DNA of 64,000 bases from Stenotrophomonas maltophilia (GCF_025642255.1 NZ_CP106759.1:1329501-1393500); one strand, 5' to 3'; numbered from the stretch's first letter, positions 55,668-64,000 are shown. Numbers and translations: made by a program. The notes: generated by a model from the sequence alone, not told the origin.

Positions 55668-56303
55668 ATGGCGGCGAGCGTACGCATGCGCAATACACTG
55701 ACGCTGTTTTCCTCGAACGACGATGTACTGTGCCACCGTGTGCGCCTGGTCCTTGCGGCCAAGGGTGTGACGTTCGATTTCGTTGCGGTCGATCCGCAGA
55801 ATCCGCCCGAAGACCTGATCGACCTCAATCCGTACCATTCGGTGCCGACCCTGGTCGAGCGCGAACTGGTGCTGTACGCCGCTTCGGTGGTGAGCGAATA
55901 CCTTGACGAGCGCTATCCGCATCCGCCGCTGATGCCGGTCGATCCGCTGTCACGTGCACGCATCCGCCTGGCGATGCTGCGCATCGAGCACGACTGGGTG
56001 CCGCAGGTGCAGGCCATCCAGCTGGGCAACAAGACCCAGGCCGAGGCCGGGCGCAAGCGCTTGAAGGAGTTGCTGACCGCGTCGCTGCCGCTGTTCAAGG
56101 CCAGCAAGTTCTTCCTGAACCCGGAAATGAGCCTGGCCGACTGCGCGATGGCGCCGATCATCTGGCGCCTGCAGTCACTGGATGTGCCGTTGCCGAAGGA
56201 CGGCAAGGCCATCGAGGATTACGGCAACCGCATCTTCCGCCACCCGGGGTTCGTGCGCAGCCTGACCGAGCAGGAAAAGAAGCTGCGCGACCTGCCCGTC
56301 TGA
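55668..56303 (+). CDS. sspA: Stringent starvation protein A
   Basis: 211 residues from ATG 55668 (a TTG one codon earlier is less likely), with TAGGAG upstream. GST fold without catalytic residue: TLFSSNDDVLCHRVRLVLAA, NPYHSVPTLVERELVLY, and the SspA surface patch around VSEYLDERYPHPPLMP. Binds RNA polymerase and alters promoter use under stress. 134 bases after petC, 85 before sspB. In this family petABC-sspA-sspB is a common order. Confidence 0.95.
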   Translation: MAASVRMRNTLTLFSSNDDVLCHRVRLVLAAKGVTFDFVAVDPQNPPEDLIDLNPYHSVPTLVERELVLYAASVVSEYLDERYPHPPLMPVDPLSRARIRLAMLRIEHDWVPQVQAIQLGNKTQAEAGRKRLKELLTASLPLFKASKFFLNPEMSLADCAMAPIIWRLQSLDVPLPKDGKAIEDYGNRIFRHPGFVRSLTEQEKKLRDLPV

Positions 56304-56323
56304 GCCGGCCGCCGCTTTCCCGT

Positions 56324-56367
56324 CTGCACGCCGACCGGCGTGCAGGCGATCCGCCCCGGTCGGGGCG
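56324..56367. repeat. Two hairpins between sspA and sspB
   Basis: CTGCACGCCG-AC-CGGCGTGCAG (56324-56345) and CGCCCC-GGTC-GGGGCG (56352-56367) fill most of the 85-base gap. They could reduce read-through from sspA to sspB and so set their ratio. Confidence 0.5.
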
Positions 56368-56388
56368 TCGGGCGCGTACACTTCACGC

Positions 56389-56841
56389 ATGACCGAAGAC
56401 TTCTTCCACATGACCAGCCACCGCCCGTACCTGCTGCGGGCACTGGTGGAATGGATCAATGACAACCAGCTGACCCCGCACATCCTGGTCGACGCCGGCG
56501 TCCCCGGCGTGCAGGTGCCGCCTTCGGCGGTCAAGGATGGCAGAGTGGTGCTCAACATCGCCGAACGCGCGGTAGTGCGCCTGATGATCGACAACGAGAT
56601 GGTGAGCTTCTCGGCGCGCTTCTCCGGTACCAGCTACCCGGTGCAGGTGCCGATCAGTGCCGTGCTGGCCGTCTACGCCCGCGAGACCGGGCAGGGCATG
56701 GCACTGCCGGATGACATTCCGGGCAGCGAACCGGCGTCGACCGGCGACGAAGTGCTGCATGACGACGACACGCCGCCGGAGGATACGCCGCCGGCAGGGC
56801 CGCCGCCGAAGGGCCGGCCGAACCTGCGCGTGGTCAAGTAG
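56389..56841 (+). CDS. sspB: ClpXP specificity-enhancing factor SspB
   Basis: 150 residues: the SspB fold (about 1-110; YLLRALVEWINDNQLTPHIL, ISAVLAVYARETGQGM) that holds ssrA-tagged proteins, a Pro/Asp-rich linker and the ClpX-binding tail GRPNLRVVK. Cytosolic adaptor that brings stalled-translation products to ClpXP. Confidence 0.95.
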   Translation: MTEDFFHMTSHRPYLLRALVEWINDNQLTPHILVDAGVPGVQVPPSAVKDGRVVLNIAERAVVRLMIDNEMVSFSARFSGTSYPVQVPISAVLAVYARETGQGMALPDDIPGSEPASTGDEVLHDDDTPPEDTPPAGPPPKGRPNLRVVK

Positions 56842-56889
56842 CAGGAGCGTCCAGCACAACTTTGCGCCTTGCCGTTTTACAGACCTGGT

Positions 56890-56912
56890 CGCCGGGCATG
56901 GCCCGGCGCTAC
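56890..56912. repeat. SMAG/REP element
   Basis: Stem GCCGGGC-ATG-GCCCGGC ending GCTAC, after sspB. Confidence 0.8.
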
Positions 56913-56913
56913 C

Positions 56914-56959
56914 GATCCCGGATCAGGAAGATCCACGCCACGCGTGGATGTCCGGGATC
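56914..56959. terminator. Two-tier hairpin between sspB and DUF3301
   Basis: Outer arms GATCCCGGA and TCCGGGATC enclose an inner stem ATCCACGC-CAC-GCGTGGAT. It reaches the DUF3301 stop codon (56958). The ATCCACGC/GCGTGGAT stem is another common wording of dispersed repeats in Stenotrophomonas, as I recall it. Confidence 0.65.
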
Positions 56960-57308
56960 AGACATCCTCGGCATCGTCCACATCCGGCCGGATCTGGCTG
57001 ATCCGCGCCGCGCCCGGGCCGGTGAACGACACCAGCTGATCGCCGCGCAGCACCATCCGGCCCACATGGCGATCGATGCCATCGTAGGAATACTCGAATT
57101 TGAAGGTGCGCTCGAAACCGAGCCGGCCATCCTCGCCGCGCGACAGGCGCAGGCCGGTGGCATGCACCGCCTGGTCCAGCCACTGCACATTGGCGGCGCG
57201 GCAGGCGTTGCGTCCCAGCTCGACCGCGCGCTCGGCGGCGGAGCGGGCAGCGTTCCAGAAGAAGTAGACGATGGCGCCGGCAATCAGCAACAGCAGCAGG
57301 GTGGGCAT
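56958..57308 (-). CDS. DUF3301 family membrane-anchored protein
   Basis: 116 residues: an N-terminal helix (LLLLLIAGAIVYFFW) and a cytosolic part with AVELGRNACRAANVQWLDQA, RTFKFEYSYDGIDRHVGRM and a short acidic tail, all typical of DUF3301. No known function. Confidence 0.82.
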   Translation of the reverse strand: MPTLLLLLIAGAIVYFFWNAARSAAERAVELGRNACRAANVQWLDQAVHATGLRLSRGEDGRLGFERTFKFEYSYDGIDRHVGRMVLRGDQLVSFTGPGAARISQIRPDVDDAEDV

Positions 57309-57376
57309 GGTTCCAGGGCGTCAGGTGTCGATGCGGCAAAGATGGCGGCGAATGCCTGCTGGATCAAGCAGAAGAT

Positions 57377-58357
57377 TCAGTTCATCCGCTGCGGATCACC
57401 GGAAGCCGGCTGCACTGCGGGCGCTGTGGTCATCGGTGGCGTTGCCGGTGCCGGTGCGATCAACGGCGCGGTCGCAGTCAGCTGCAGCAGTGCGGCCCAA
57501 TCCTGGCGGTTGAAACTGCATTCGTCCTCGCGCCCGGGCGTGCAGCTGGGCTCGATGCCGGTGCTGTCGCGTTCGCGGGCCGCAGGCAACTGGATCAGTC
57601 CGGTCCGATCCAGCGGCAGCAGCCGCATCGCCACGGTGTTCATGACGTTGCCGCCTACCAGGTACAAGGTCTGGTCACCGCCGAGATTGGCCGCGACCAC
57701 CACTTCGCAGTGCGACTTCCAATGGCCGACCGAGCCATTGCCAAGCGCCTGTACCAGTCCGCTGTAGCTGAGCGTGGTGCTGCGGTCGCGCAGGAAGCAC
57801 AGAAGATCACCGGGGGCCGGCTTAGCCGTGGCTGGATCGGCCAGCCGGTAAGGCACGCCGGAAGGGCCACCCTGGTAGGCAGCACGGATGTAGTCGATGT
57901 GGCGCGGCGAGGTGTTGAAGCCGGGGACCCCGGCGCGCACCATCACCCAGGAAATGAAGGCAGCCGACCAGGGATTGTCGATCAGGAAGGCACGGCAGTC
58001 GCTGTCGGTATAGCGCGAGCCCAGTGGTGCGGCACAACTGCTGGCACCGGCGATGCTGCCCATGGCGTTGAGCGTCCCGCTGTCACGCCAGTAGTGGGAG
58101 ACGCGCTGCCAGGCAATCAGGCCGTTGTCGGCCAGATGCTCGTTCTCGGCTTCCGTGACGCTGAGGCTGGCGGCGCGGCCATCGCGGTCGATGAAGGGGC
58201 GGAACCACAGCCGATGCTCGTTGCATGCCGCGTTGCGGATGGCAATGGCCAAGGGGCTCAGGCCGAAGCGCGGCGGGACATCACAGGCCTCGGCCGCTGC
58301 GGCGGACAAGGGCATTGACGCGAGCAGCAGACAGGCAGGCAACAGCATCCGGCGCAT
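57377..58357 (-). CDS. DUF2272 family secreted protein
   Basis: 326 residues with a signal peptide (MRRMLLPACLLLASMPLSA). The DUF2272 core holds NPWSAAFISWVMVRAGVPGF and HIDYIRAAYQGG, then a NlpC-like GDLLCFLRDRS and SHCEVVVAANLGGDQTLYLV, which recalls CHAP/NlpC papain-like enzymes; a catalytic Cys-His pair is plausible (Cys in LLCFL or the His in KSHCEVV) but unproven. C-terminal Pro/Ala tail. Role unknown, perhaps wall hydrolysis. Confidence 0.75.
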   Translation of the reverse strand: MRRMLLPACLLLASMPLSAAAAEACDVPPRFGLSPLAIAIRNAACNEHRLWFRPFIDRDGRAASLSVTEAENEHLADNGLIAWQRVSHYWRDSGTLNAMGSIAGASSCAAPLGSRYTDSDCRAFLIDNPWSAAFISWVMVRAGVPGFNTSPRHIDYIRAAYQGGPSGVPYRLADPATAKPAPGDLLCFLRDRSTTLSYSGLVQALGNGSVGHWKSHCEVVVAANLGGDQTLYLVGGNVMNTVAMRLLPLDRTGLIQLPAARERDSTGIEPSCTPGREDECSFNRQDWAALLQLTATAPLIAPAPATPPMTTAPAVQPASGDPQRMN

Positions 58358-58428
58358 GCGCGGCTCCAGTGGGGGATGCGCGCAGCGTCGCAGCGCCGTC
58401 GTGAACGCCGGGTGGATCCGTCAATGTC

Positions 58429-58493
58429 GGCCGGGCATGGCCCGGCGCTCCCCAGTGCATGACGCGTCCGGTAGCGCCGGGCCATGCCCGGCG
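58429..58493. repeat. SMAG dimer
   Basis: A slightly changed unit (58429-58451, ending GCTCC) and an intact one (58471-58493, starting GTAG) in tail-to-tail order, in the 168-base gap between nadC and DUF2272. Confidence 0.8.
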
Positions 58494-58525
58494 GGCAACG
58501 CGGTTGCGTCAGGCGTTACCGGGCC

Positions 58526-59377
58526 TCAACCCGGCGGTGGGCCCAGCTTCAGTGACAGATCGATGGCCTGTACATGCTTGGTCAGGCCGCCGATGGAGAT
58601 GCAGTCCACGCCGTCCTCCGCGATCGAGCGCAGGCCGCCAAGGCCGACGCTGCCGGACACCTCCAGCGGAATGCGGCCGGCGGTGATGCGTACGGCTTCA
58701 CGGCGCAGGTCGGGGCTGAAATCATCGAGCAGGATGCGCTCGCAGCCGGACTCCAGCGCCTGACGAAGCTGGGTCAGGTCTTCGACCTCGACCACCAGCG
58801 GCAACCGTGGCCATTGCCGACGCGCGGCCGCCACCGCAGCGGCCAGCGAACCGGCGGCACGGATATGGTTTTCTTTCAGCATCACCGTGTCGTACAGGCC
58901 GAAACGATGGTTTTCCCCGCCTCCGCAGCGCACTGCGTATTTCTGTGCAAGGCGCAGGCCGGGCAGGGTCTTGCGGGTGTCGAGAATGCGCGTGCCGGTG
59001 CCTGCCACGGCGGCCACGTAGCGCGCCGTGGTGGTAGCGGTGCCGGACAGGGTCTGCAGGAAGTTCAGCGACGTGCGCTCGGCGCTGACCAGGCTGCGGC
59101 TGCGGCCGTGCAGCAGCGCAAGTACCGTACCGGCAGTGACGGACTCGCCTTCGGCGATGCGCCATTCGATGCGCACGTCCGGGTCGAGCGCGCGGTGGGT
59201 GGCATCGAACCACGGCCGGCCGGCAATCACCGCATCCTGTTTGCACAGCAGGTAGGCGCTGTCAGCCTGGTCGGGCAGCAGGGCGGCGGTGACGTCGCCG
59301 CTGCCCAGATCCTCCGCCAGCGCGCGGGCGACATCGGCGGCGACGACGGCCGCATCCGGCGTCGGCAGCATGCTCAT
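58526..59377 (-). CDS. nadC: Nicotinate-nucleotide pyrophosphorylase (carboxylating)
   Basis: 283 residues, QPRTase fold. Substrate-site phrases: SLNFLQTLSGTATTTARYV, ILDTRKTLPGLRLAQKYAVR (20 shown), GGGENHRFGLYD, LKENHI and EVSGSVGLGGLRSIAEDGVD. Makes nicotinate mononucleotide from quinolinate and PRPP in NAD synthesis. ATG overlaps the stop of the Trm112-family gene by four bases. Confidence 0.95.
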   Translation of the reverse strand: MSMLPTPDAAVVAADVARALAEDLGSGDVTAALLPDQADSAYLLCKQDAVIAGRPWFDATHRALDPDVRIEWRIAEGESVTAGTVLALLHGRSRSLVSAERTSLNFLQTLSGTATTTARYVAAVAGTGTRILDTRKTLPGLRLAQKYAVRCGGGENHRFGLYDTVMLKENHIRAAGSLAAAVAAARRQWPRLPLVVEVEDLTQLRQALESGCERILLDDFSPDLRREAVRITAGRIPLEVSGSVGLGGLRSIAEDGVDCISIGGLTKHVQAIDLSLKLGPPPG

Positions 59378-59643
59378 GCGGCCGGGAAGTCAGCGATCTG
59401 CGCGGTTGGAATGGCCTCCTCGGCCAGCAGCACCGGGATGCCGTCGTCGACCCGGAACACCTGCTTGCGGTCACGGGTGACCAGGGCCTCGCGCAGCGGC
59501 TGTGCCAGCGGGTTGCCGTCGGCCTTGTTCACCGCGCCGGCGGAAATCGCCTTGTTGAGGGCTTCCAGGCCCTTGCCATCCAGCAGGGACAGGGGCTGGC
59601 GGGTGTCCGGCGACACCAGCAGGTCGAGCAGCTTGCGATCCAT
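59374..59643 (-). CDS. Trm112 family protein
   Basis: 89 residues. MDRKLLDLLVSPDTRQPLSL and the end VFRVDDGIPVLLAEEA are the Trm112/UPF0434 fold, but here the zinc Cys of eukaryotic Trm112 are absent (SPDTRQ in place of CPxC). Small cytosolic partner protein of unknown target. First gene of the pair with nadC. Confidence 0.85.
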   Translation of the reverse strand: MDRKLLDLLVSPDTRQPLSLLDGKGLEALNKAISAGAVNKADGNPLAQPLREALVTRDRKQVFRVDDGIPVLLAEEAIPTAQIADFPAA

Positions 59644-59701
59644 GGTTCTTCGTCTTGCGTGGAAGACGGCTAGAATACGTCTTTAAGGCAGGTGACGGCC
59701 A

Positions 59702-60205
59702 ATGACCCCCAATCCGAACGCGCCGCTCGTCGGCATCGTCATGGGTTCCCGCTCCGACTGGGAAACCATGCAGCACGCCGCCCAGAAGCTTGAGGCCCTG
59801 GGTGTTCCGTTTGAAGTGAAGGTGGTGTCCGCCCATCGGACGCCGGATGTGTTGTTCAGCTATGCCGAACAGGCGGGTGGACGTGGCCTGCGCGCGATCA
59901 TCGCCGGCGCCGGCGGTGCCGCGCATCTGCCGGGCATGATCGCGGCCAAGACCGCGGTTCCGGTGCTGGGCGTGCCGGTGCAGTCCAAGGCGCTCAATGG
60001 CATGGACTCGCTGCTGTCGATCGTGCAGATGCCGGCCGGCATTCCGGTGGCTACCTTCGCCATCGGCAATGCGGGTGCCTCCAACGCCGCGCTGTTCGCC
60101 GCCGCGATGCTGGCCAGCGACCAGCCGGCCATCGGCCAGGCGCTGGATGCCTTCCGCACGCGCCAGACCGAAGATGTGATGGCCCACGACGACCCGCGCC
60201 AATGA
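59702..60205 (+). CDS. purE: N5-carboxyaminoimidazole ribonucleotide mutase PurE
   Basis: 167 residues, class I Pur[28 protein letters not shown] and [17 protein letters not shown]. Moves the carboxyl of N5-CAIR to C4 in purine synthesis. The 58-base gap to the divergent Trm112 gene holds a TAGAAT hexamer (59671-59676), set between arms AAGACG and CGTCTT, which could be an operator. Overlaps purK by four bases. Confidence 0.96.
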   Translation: MTPNPNAPLVGIVMGSRSDWETMQHAAQKLEALGVPFEVKVVSAHRTPDVLFSYAEQAGGRGLRAIIAGAGGAAHLPGMIAAKTAVPVLGVPVQSKALNGMDSLLSIVQMPAGIPVATFAIGNAGASNAALFAAAMLASDQPAIGQALDAFRTRQTEDVMAHDDPRQ

Positions 60206-61347
60206 ACCTGACTGTCGGCATCCTCGGCGGCGGCCAGCTGGCCCGCATGATGGTCCTGGCCGGTGCGCCGCTGGGACTGCGCTTCGAACTGTACGATCCG
60301 GCGGCGGACGCCTGCAGCGGGCCGCTGGCACCGCTCACCGTCGGTGCCTTCGATGACCGCCAGGCGCTGGCGGACTTCGCCGCCAAAGTCGATGTAGTGA
60401 CGTTCGACTTCGAGAATGTGCCCGCGGACAGTGCGCAGTGGCTGGCCGAGCGGGTGCCGGTGTATCCGCCGCCCGCAGCGCTGGCTGTAGCGCAGGACCG
60501 CCTGAGCGAGAAGACGCTGTTCCAGCAGCTGGGCATTCCGCTGCCGCCGTTCGCCGATATCCGCAGCCGCGAGGAGCTCGCCGCGAAGGCGGCCGCGTTC
60601 GGCCTGCCGTGCATCCTCAAGACCCGTCGCCTCGGCTATGACGGCAAGGGCCAGTTCCGGTTGCGCAGCGAAGCTGACATCGACGCTGCCTGGCAGGCCC
60701 TGGGCGCCCAGGTCGAGCACACCGGCCTGATCCTGGAGGGCTTTGTGGCTTTCCAGCGCGAGGTCAGCGTGGTGGCCGTGCGCGGCCGTGACGGCGGTTT
60801 CCAGGCCTGGCCGGTGACCGGCAACTGGCATGTGGATGGCGTGCTTTCGGCCAGTGTGGCGCCTGCTGTGCTGTCGGCCGCCGAACAGGATGCCGCCATC
60901 GGCTATGCCCGACGGCTGGCCGAGCATCTGCAGTACGTGGGCGTGTTCGCCCTGGAGCTGTTCTGCCGGGACGGCGAACTGCTGGCCAACGAGATGGCGC
61001 CGCGCGTGCACAACTCCGGCCATTGGACCATCGAAGGCAGCGAGACCTCGCAGTTCGAGAATCATCTTCGCGCCGTGCTGGGCCTGCCGCTGGGCAGTAC
61101 CCGCATGCTCGGCCACGCCTGCATGCTCAACTGGCTGGGCGAGATGCCGGACCCGGCGCCGGTGCTGGCCCAGGCCAGCGGCCACTGGCACGATTATGGA
61201 AAGCGGCCCCGCGAAGGCCGCAAGGTGGGCCACGCCACGCTGCGCGACGACCAGGCCGGCGCACTGGCCACGGCGCTGGAACAGGTGGGCGAGGCACTGG
61301 GGCGCCAGCTGCAGGTCGCACCGGCGGTGCGGGCACTGCGCGGTTGA
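60202..61347 (+). CDS. purK: N5-carboxyaminoimidazole ribonucleotide synthetase PurK
   Basis: 381 residues, ATP-grasp enzyme: [13 protein letters not shown] at the start, [25 protein letters not shown] and [20 protein letters not shown] (20 shown). Makes N5-CAIR from AIR, bicarbonate and ATP for PurE. Confidence 0.96.
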   Translation: MNLTVGILGGGQLARMMVLAGAPLGLRFELYDPAADACSGPLAPLTVGAFDDRQALADFAAKVDVVTFDFENVPADSAQWLAERVPVYPPPAALAVAQDRLSEKTLFQQLGIPLPPFADIRSREELAAKAAAFGLPCILKTRRLGYDGKGQFRLRSEADIDAAWQALGAQVEHTGLILEGFVAFQREVSVVAVRGRDGGFQAWPVTGNWHVDGVLSASVAPAVLSAAEQDAAIGYARRLAEHLQYVGVFALELFCRDGELLANEMAPRVHNSGHWTIEGSETSQFENHLRAVLGLPLGSTRMLGHACMLNWLGEMPDPAPVLAQASGHWHDYGKRPREGRKVGHATLRDDQAGALATALEQVGEALGRQLQVAPAVRALRG

Positions 61348-61444
61348 CCGCGACGCGGAAGCGCAACGCTGTGACGCGCCGATGCACGCATCGGCGCATC
61401 AACCAGGGTGATAGCGTAAGGCTCCTTTCCCCGGAGTCATCGTC

Positions 61445-61786
61445 ATGCTCGACTGGAACGAATACCGCAAGGAACTGAAGGGCCGTATCGGCGAGATCGG
61501 CAAGCTCTCGCCGGATACCATCAAGGGTTACGCCACTCTGGCCAATGCCGGTGCCCAGACCCACCATCTCGATGCAAAAACCCGCGAACTGATCGCGCTG
61601 GCGGTCGCCGTGACCACCCGTTGCGACGGCTGCATCACGGTGCACGTCGATGCCGCACTCAAGCAGGGTGCCAGCCGCGAGGAGATCGCCGAGGCGCTCG
61701 GGGTGGCGGTTTCGCTCAACGCCGGCGCGGCACTGGTGTACTCGGCCCGAGTCATGGATGCGGTGGCGGCGCACGAGAGCGCGTGA
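61445..61786 (+). CDS. Carboxymuconolactone decarboxylase/AhpD-like protein
   Basis: 113 residues, one CMD domain. A redox CxxC pair in TTRCDGCITVHVDAALKQGA with a His three residues on matches AhpD-type peroxide-handling members rather than true decarboxylases. GGAG lies seven bases before the ATG. Adjacent to the superoxide dismutase and glutaredoxin genes, which fits an oxidative-stress role; substrate unknown. Confidence 0.87.
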   Translation: MLDWNEYRKELKGRIGEIGKLSPDTIKGYATLANAGAQTHHLDAKTRELIALAVAVTTRCDGCITVHVDAALKQGASREEIAEALGVAVSLNAGAALVYSARVMDAVAAHESA

Positions 61787-61798
61787 TGCCCATCGCGT

Positions 61799-61837
61799 CG
61801 CCAGGCATGGCCCGGTGCTGCCGGGCTACGCCCGGCG
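61799..61837. repeat. Decayed SMAG-like repeat
   Basis: GCCAGGCATGGCCCGG followed by CCGGGCTACGCCCGG: two imperfect stems with the SMAG wording, between the convergent CMD and sodB genes. Confidence 0.5.
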
Positions 61838-61844
61838 GATGCTC

Positions 61845-62465
61845 TCAGCGCAGCCGGCTCTCGGCGAATTCCCAGTTGGCCAGCTGCCAGAACGCCTCCA
61901 GGTAGCGTGCGCGGTCGTTCTGGTAGTCGGTGTAGTACGCGTGTTCCCACACGTCGCAGCACAGCAGCGGCGTGCTGTCGCCGGTCAGCGGGGTGCCGGC
62001 GTTGCGGGTGGCCTGGATGCCAAGCTGGCCGCCCGGATGCTGCACCAGCCACACCCAGCCGGAGCCGAACAGGCCCAGCGCGGTGCGGTTGAACTCCTCG
62101 CGCAGGCGCTGCACGTCGCCGAACTGGCGCTTGACCAGCTCGCCTAGCCGTCCCTGCGGCTCACCGCCGCCGCGCGGGCGCAGACACTGCCAGTAGAAGC
62201 CGTGGTTCCAGGCCTGGGCCGCGGCGTCGAACAGCGCGCCCTGGGCATGGCGGACGATCTCCTCCAGCGGGGCCTCTTCCCATTCGGTGCCGCGGATCCC
62301 GGCATTGACCGCATCGATGTAGGCACGGTGGTGTGCGCCGTGATGCAGTTCCACGGTCTGCGCGGAAAGATGAGGCTGCAGGGAGCCGGACAGGTAGGGC
62401 AGGGCAGGCAGTTCGACGGGCATGGACAGGTTCGTGGCCAGAGGGGCGGCGGCAGCCGGTTCCAT
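61845..62465 (-). CDS. Superoxide dismutase, Fe/Mn family
   Basis: 206 residues. Metal ligands by alignment to SodB: His41 (ELHHGAHHRAY), the His of AQAWNHGFYW, and Asp/His of DVWEHAYY. VELPALPYLSGSLQPHLS is the usual start; so MPVELPALPY (ATG 62423) is an equally good start, and the longer ATG 62465 adds an Ala-rich leader that might be a weak signal. Converts superoxide to O2 and H2O2. Metal not decidable by eye. Confidence 0.9.
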   Translation of the reverse strand: MEPAAAAPLATNLSMPVELPALPYLSGSLQPHLSAQTVELHHGAHHRAYIDAVNAGIRGTEWEEAPLEEIVRHAQGALFDAAAQAWNHGFYWQCLRPRGGGEPQGRLGELVKRQFGDVQRLREEFNRTALGLFGSGWVWLVQHPGGQLGIQATRNAGTPLTGDSTPLLCCDVWEHAYYTDYQNDRARYLEAFWQLANWEFAESRLR

Positions 62466-62544
62466 CCGCTTACAATGGCGGCTACCTTGGGCAGTCTAGC
62501 CGACCATCGCGGTTGGTTTGTCCGGCGAAGCAAGGAGTGTGGTT

Positions 62545-62865
62545 GTGGCGGTAATGCAGCAAATCCAGGCCGAGGTCGATCGTTACCCGCTCGTGCTGTT
62601 CATGAAGGGCACCCCGCAATACCCGACGTGCGGCTTCTCCAGCCGCGCCGTACAGGCGCTGATGGCTGCCGGCGCCGTCTCCCTGCGCACCGTCAATGTG
62701 CTGGAGGAGCCGGAAATCCGCGCGAACCTGCCGCGTTTCTCCAACCTGCCGACGTTTCCGCAGCTGTTCATCAACGGGGAGTTGATCGGCGGCTGCGACA
62801 TCATCATGGAGCTGTTCGAATCCGGCGAGCTCAAGCGCATCGTCGAAGAGGCGACCCTGGGATGA
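62545..62865 (+). CDS. grxD: Monothiol glutaredoxin Grx4, CGFS type
   Basis: 106 residues from a GTG at 62545 with AAGGAG seven bases upstream; the ATG at 62554 lies too far from that site. The CGFS motif (Cys29) with KGTPQYP before and NLPTFPQLFINGELIGGCDI after is complete. It holds or passes on [2Fe-2S] clusters. Its stop overlaps the SDR start by four bases. Confidence 0.93.
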   Translation: MAVMQQIQAEVDRYPLVLFMKGTPQYPTCGFSSRAVQALMAAGAVSLRTVNVLEEPEIRANLPRFSNLPTFPQLFINGELIGGCDIIMELFESGELKRIVEEATLG

Positions 62866-63638
62866 GTGCGCCGCCATCGACGTCACCGACCAACGGGGCG
62901 CTCGATGGCCGCCCGTTGCAGGACCGCGTGGTGCTTGTGGCCGGTGCCGGTGGTGGCCTCGGAAGTGCCGCCGCAGTGGCCGCCGCCAGCGCAGGCGCGA
63001 CCGTGGTCCTGCTGGGGCGCAAGCCGCGCCGGCTGGACCGGGTCTACGCCCAGGTGCAGGCAGCCGGTCCCGAGCCCCTGCTGTATCCGCTGGATCTGGA
63101 AGGGGCCGGTCCCGATGACTACGCCGACCTCGCCCAGGCGCTGCAGACGGAGCTGGGGCGACTGGACGGGCTACTTGTCTGCGCCGCCCACTTTCCGGGC
63201 TTGACCCCGTTCGAACTGGCCGACCCGGCAAGTTTCGCCCGCGCCGTCCACGTCACCCTGACCGCACCCGCCTGGCTGGCGCAGGCCTGCCTGCCGCTGC
63301 TGCGCCAGCGCGAGGATGCGGCGCTGGTGTTCACGGTCGATGACCCGGAACGGGTGGGGCAGGCCTACTGGGGAGGCTATGGCGCCGCCCAGCATGGCCT
63401 GCGCGGCCTGATCGCCAGCCTGCATGATGAGCTGGGCCGCAGTCCGGTCCGGGTCAGCGGCCTGTACCCGGGGCCCCTGCGCACGGCCCTGCGCGCCCGC
63501 GCCTACTCGATCGACCAGGACCCGGCTGCGCAGGGGCCCGAGGCCGCCGCGGCCGCGGCCGTGACCCTGCTGTCCAGTGCCGGCTCGGCCTGGCGGGGGC
63601 AGATCCTGGACGCAGGCAGCGCTCGCCCGGCAGGGTAA
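62862..63638 (+). CDS. SDR-family protein (YciK-like) without catalytic residues
   Basis: 258 residues with the nucleotide fold intact (VVLVAGAGGGLGSAAAVAAA, LLGRKPRRL). The YxxxK of active SDRs is Tyr173-GAA-Gln177, and the catalytic Ser region reads VFTVDD where YciK has TSSS; NNAG is VCAA. It overlaps grxD by four bases. Probably a cofactor-binding pseudoenzyme; YciK itself is also poorly understood. Confidence 0.8.
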   Translation: MSAPPSTSPTNGALDGRPLQDRVVLVAGAGGGLGSAAAVAAASAGATVVLLGRKPRRLDRVYAQVQAAGPEPLLYPLDLEGAGPDDYADLAQALQTELGRLDGLLVCAAHFPGLTPFELADPASFARAVHVTLTAPAWLAQACLPLLRQREDAALVFTVDDPERVGQAYWGGYGAAQHGLRGLIASLHDELGRSPVRVSGLYPGPLRTALRARAYSIDQDPAAQGPEAAAAAAVTLLSSAGSAWRGQILDAGSARPAG

Positions 63639-63870
63639 AGGGCGACGTAAGGCGGAATGAAGATCCCGTCATGATTGCGTTGCGATCCGGTGCCGTTTGT
63701 CGCACAACCGTCACATTGATGGCGTAGCGTGTTAATCTAGTGTTAACCGTTATGGCTGCCTTCAGCCAACACGGTCGGGAACCCCAGATCACTGTCCAGT
63801 CGGCCACCCGCAAGGCCGCTTGGATGCGTCTTTTTTCCGCCATCGCCAACTCGTATCGAGGCTACCCTAG
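63639..63870. other. 232-base leader before the TonB-dependent receptor gene
   Basis: No gene seen. The part GTGTTAATCTAGTGTTAACC (63730-63749) is AT-rich and repeats GTGTTAA, a likely place for the receptor promoter or an operator, but no clear -35/-10 pair. Confidence 0.4.
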
Positions 63871-64000
63871 ATGACCCACCCACTCCGGATGTCCAAGCTC
63901 ACCCTTGGTCTCGTGGCCGCACTTGCTGCCGCTCCCGCCTTCGCCCAGAGCACCTCTGCAGGTGTCGGCGGCCAGGTCGTGTCCGCCGCTGGCCAGCCTG
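63871..64000 (+). CDS. Outer membrane protein, probable Oar-like TonB-dependent receptor (3' truncated by window)
   Basis: The first 43 codons are seen. A signal peptide (MTHPLRMSKLTLGLVAALAA, then APAFAQ) is followed by STSAGVGGQVVSAAGQP, the start of a carboxypeptidase-regulatory-like domain as in Oar-type TonB receptors of xanthomonads. An inner ATG at codon 7 is an alternative start. The rest is beyond the window. Confidence 0.65.
   Translation, partial: MTHPLRMSKLTLGLVAALAAAPAFAQSTSAGVGGQVVSAAGQP

Overview
The window is a high-GC chromosomal segment from a gammaproteobacterium of the Xanthomonadaceae, most likely Stenotrophomonas. Support comes from protein types (Oar-like TonB receptor start, DUF3301/SspA/SspB/PetABC neighbourhood, AmpD-type amidase, CorC-YbeY-PhoH-MiaB block) and from many intergenic inverted repeats that start with GTAG and carry a GCCGGGC/GCCCGGC stem, the form known as SMAG/REP elements in Stenotrophomonas. 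I saw no rRNA, tRNA, CRISPR array or insertion sequence.

Layout. 1-8.8 kb: end of a sulfurtransferase, a cytosolic AmpD-type amidase, an alpha/beta hydrolase, the rRNA methyltransferase RlmKL, a three-gene iron-linked membrane operon (DUF3649-PepSY-DUF3325) behind a Fur-like promoter, a DUF445 protein and a ParB-like protein. 8.8-34.6 kb: genes for a complete glutamylated putrescine route to succinate (omega-aminotransferase, PuuC-, PuuB-, PuuD- and PuuA-like enzymes, a succinate-semialdehyde dehydrogenase) with a PotFGHI-type importer. The set is split by unrelated blocks: an MFS carrier, a hemerythrin with a textbook FNR-type promoter, a two-REC GGDEF protein and two tandem MASE1 proteins at 11.9-19.3 kb, and a flavin monooxygenase plus an EmrA-EmrB-outer membrane channel efflux set between potF and potGHI at 24.2-30.1 kb. 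34.6-50 kb: CorA, a DUF4105 membrane protein, CorC, YbeY, PhoH and MiaB, the conserved miaB-phoH-ybeY-corC group, but with an 8-kb insert between phoH and miaB. The insert holds a long VgrG, a phospholipase D-family effector and a secreted probable immunity protein, with overlapping or abutting genes, and is bordered by two related repeats rich in DnaA-box-like motifs. 50-64 kb: a glutathione transferase beside a frameshifted WYL regulator, a lytic transglycosylase, the cytochrome bc1 operon petABC, sspA-sspB, nadC-trm112, purE-purK, an AhpD-like protein, Fe/Mn superoxide dismutase, a CGFS glutaredoxin with an SDR protein lacking its catalytic residues, and the start of an Oar-like TonB-dependent receptor.

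The most interesting points are the type VI effector island and its repeat borders, the twin MASE1 proteins whose kinase-like tails have lost the phospho-acceptor His and the N-box Asn, and the FNR box placed exactly at -41.5 of a predicted hemerythrin promoter. Start codons were chosen from ribosome binding sites, four-base overlaps and, for the MASE1 pair, paralogue alignment.
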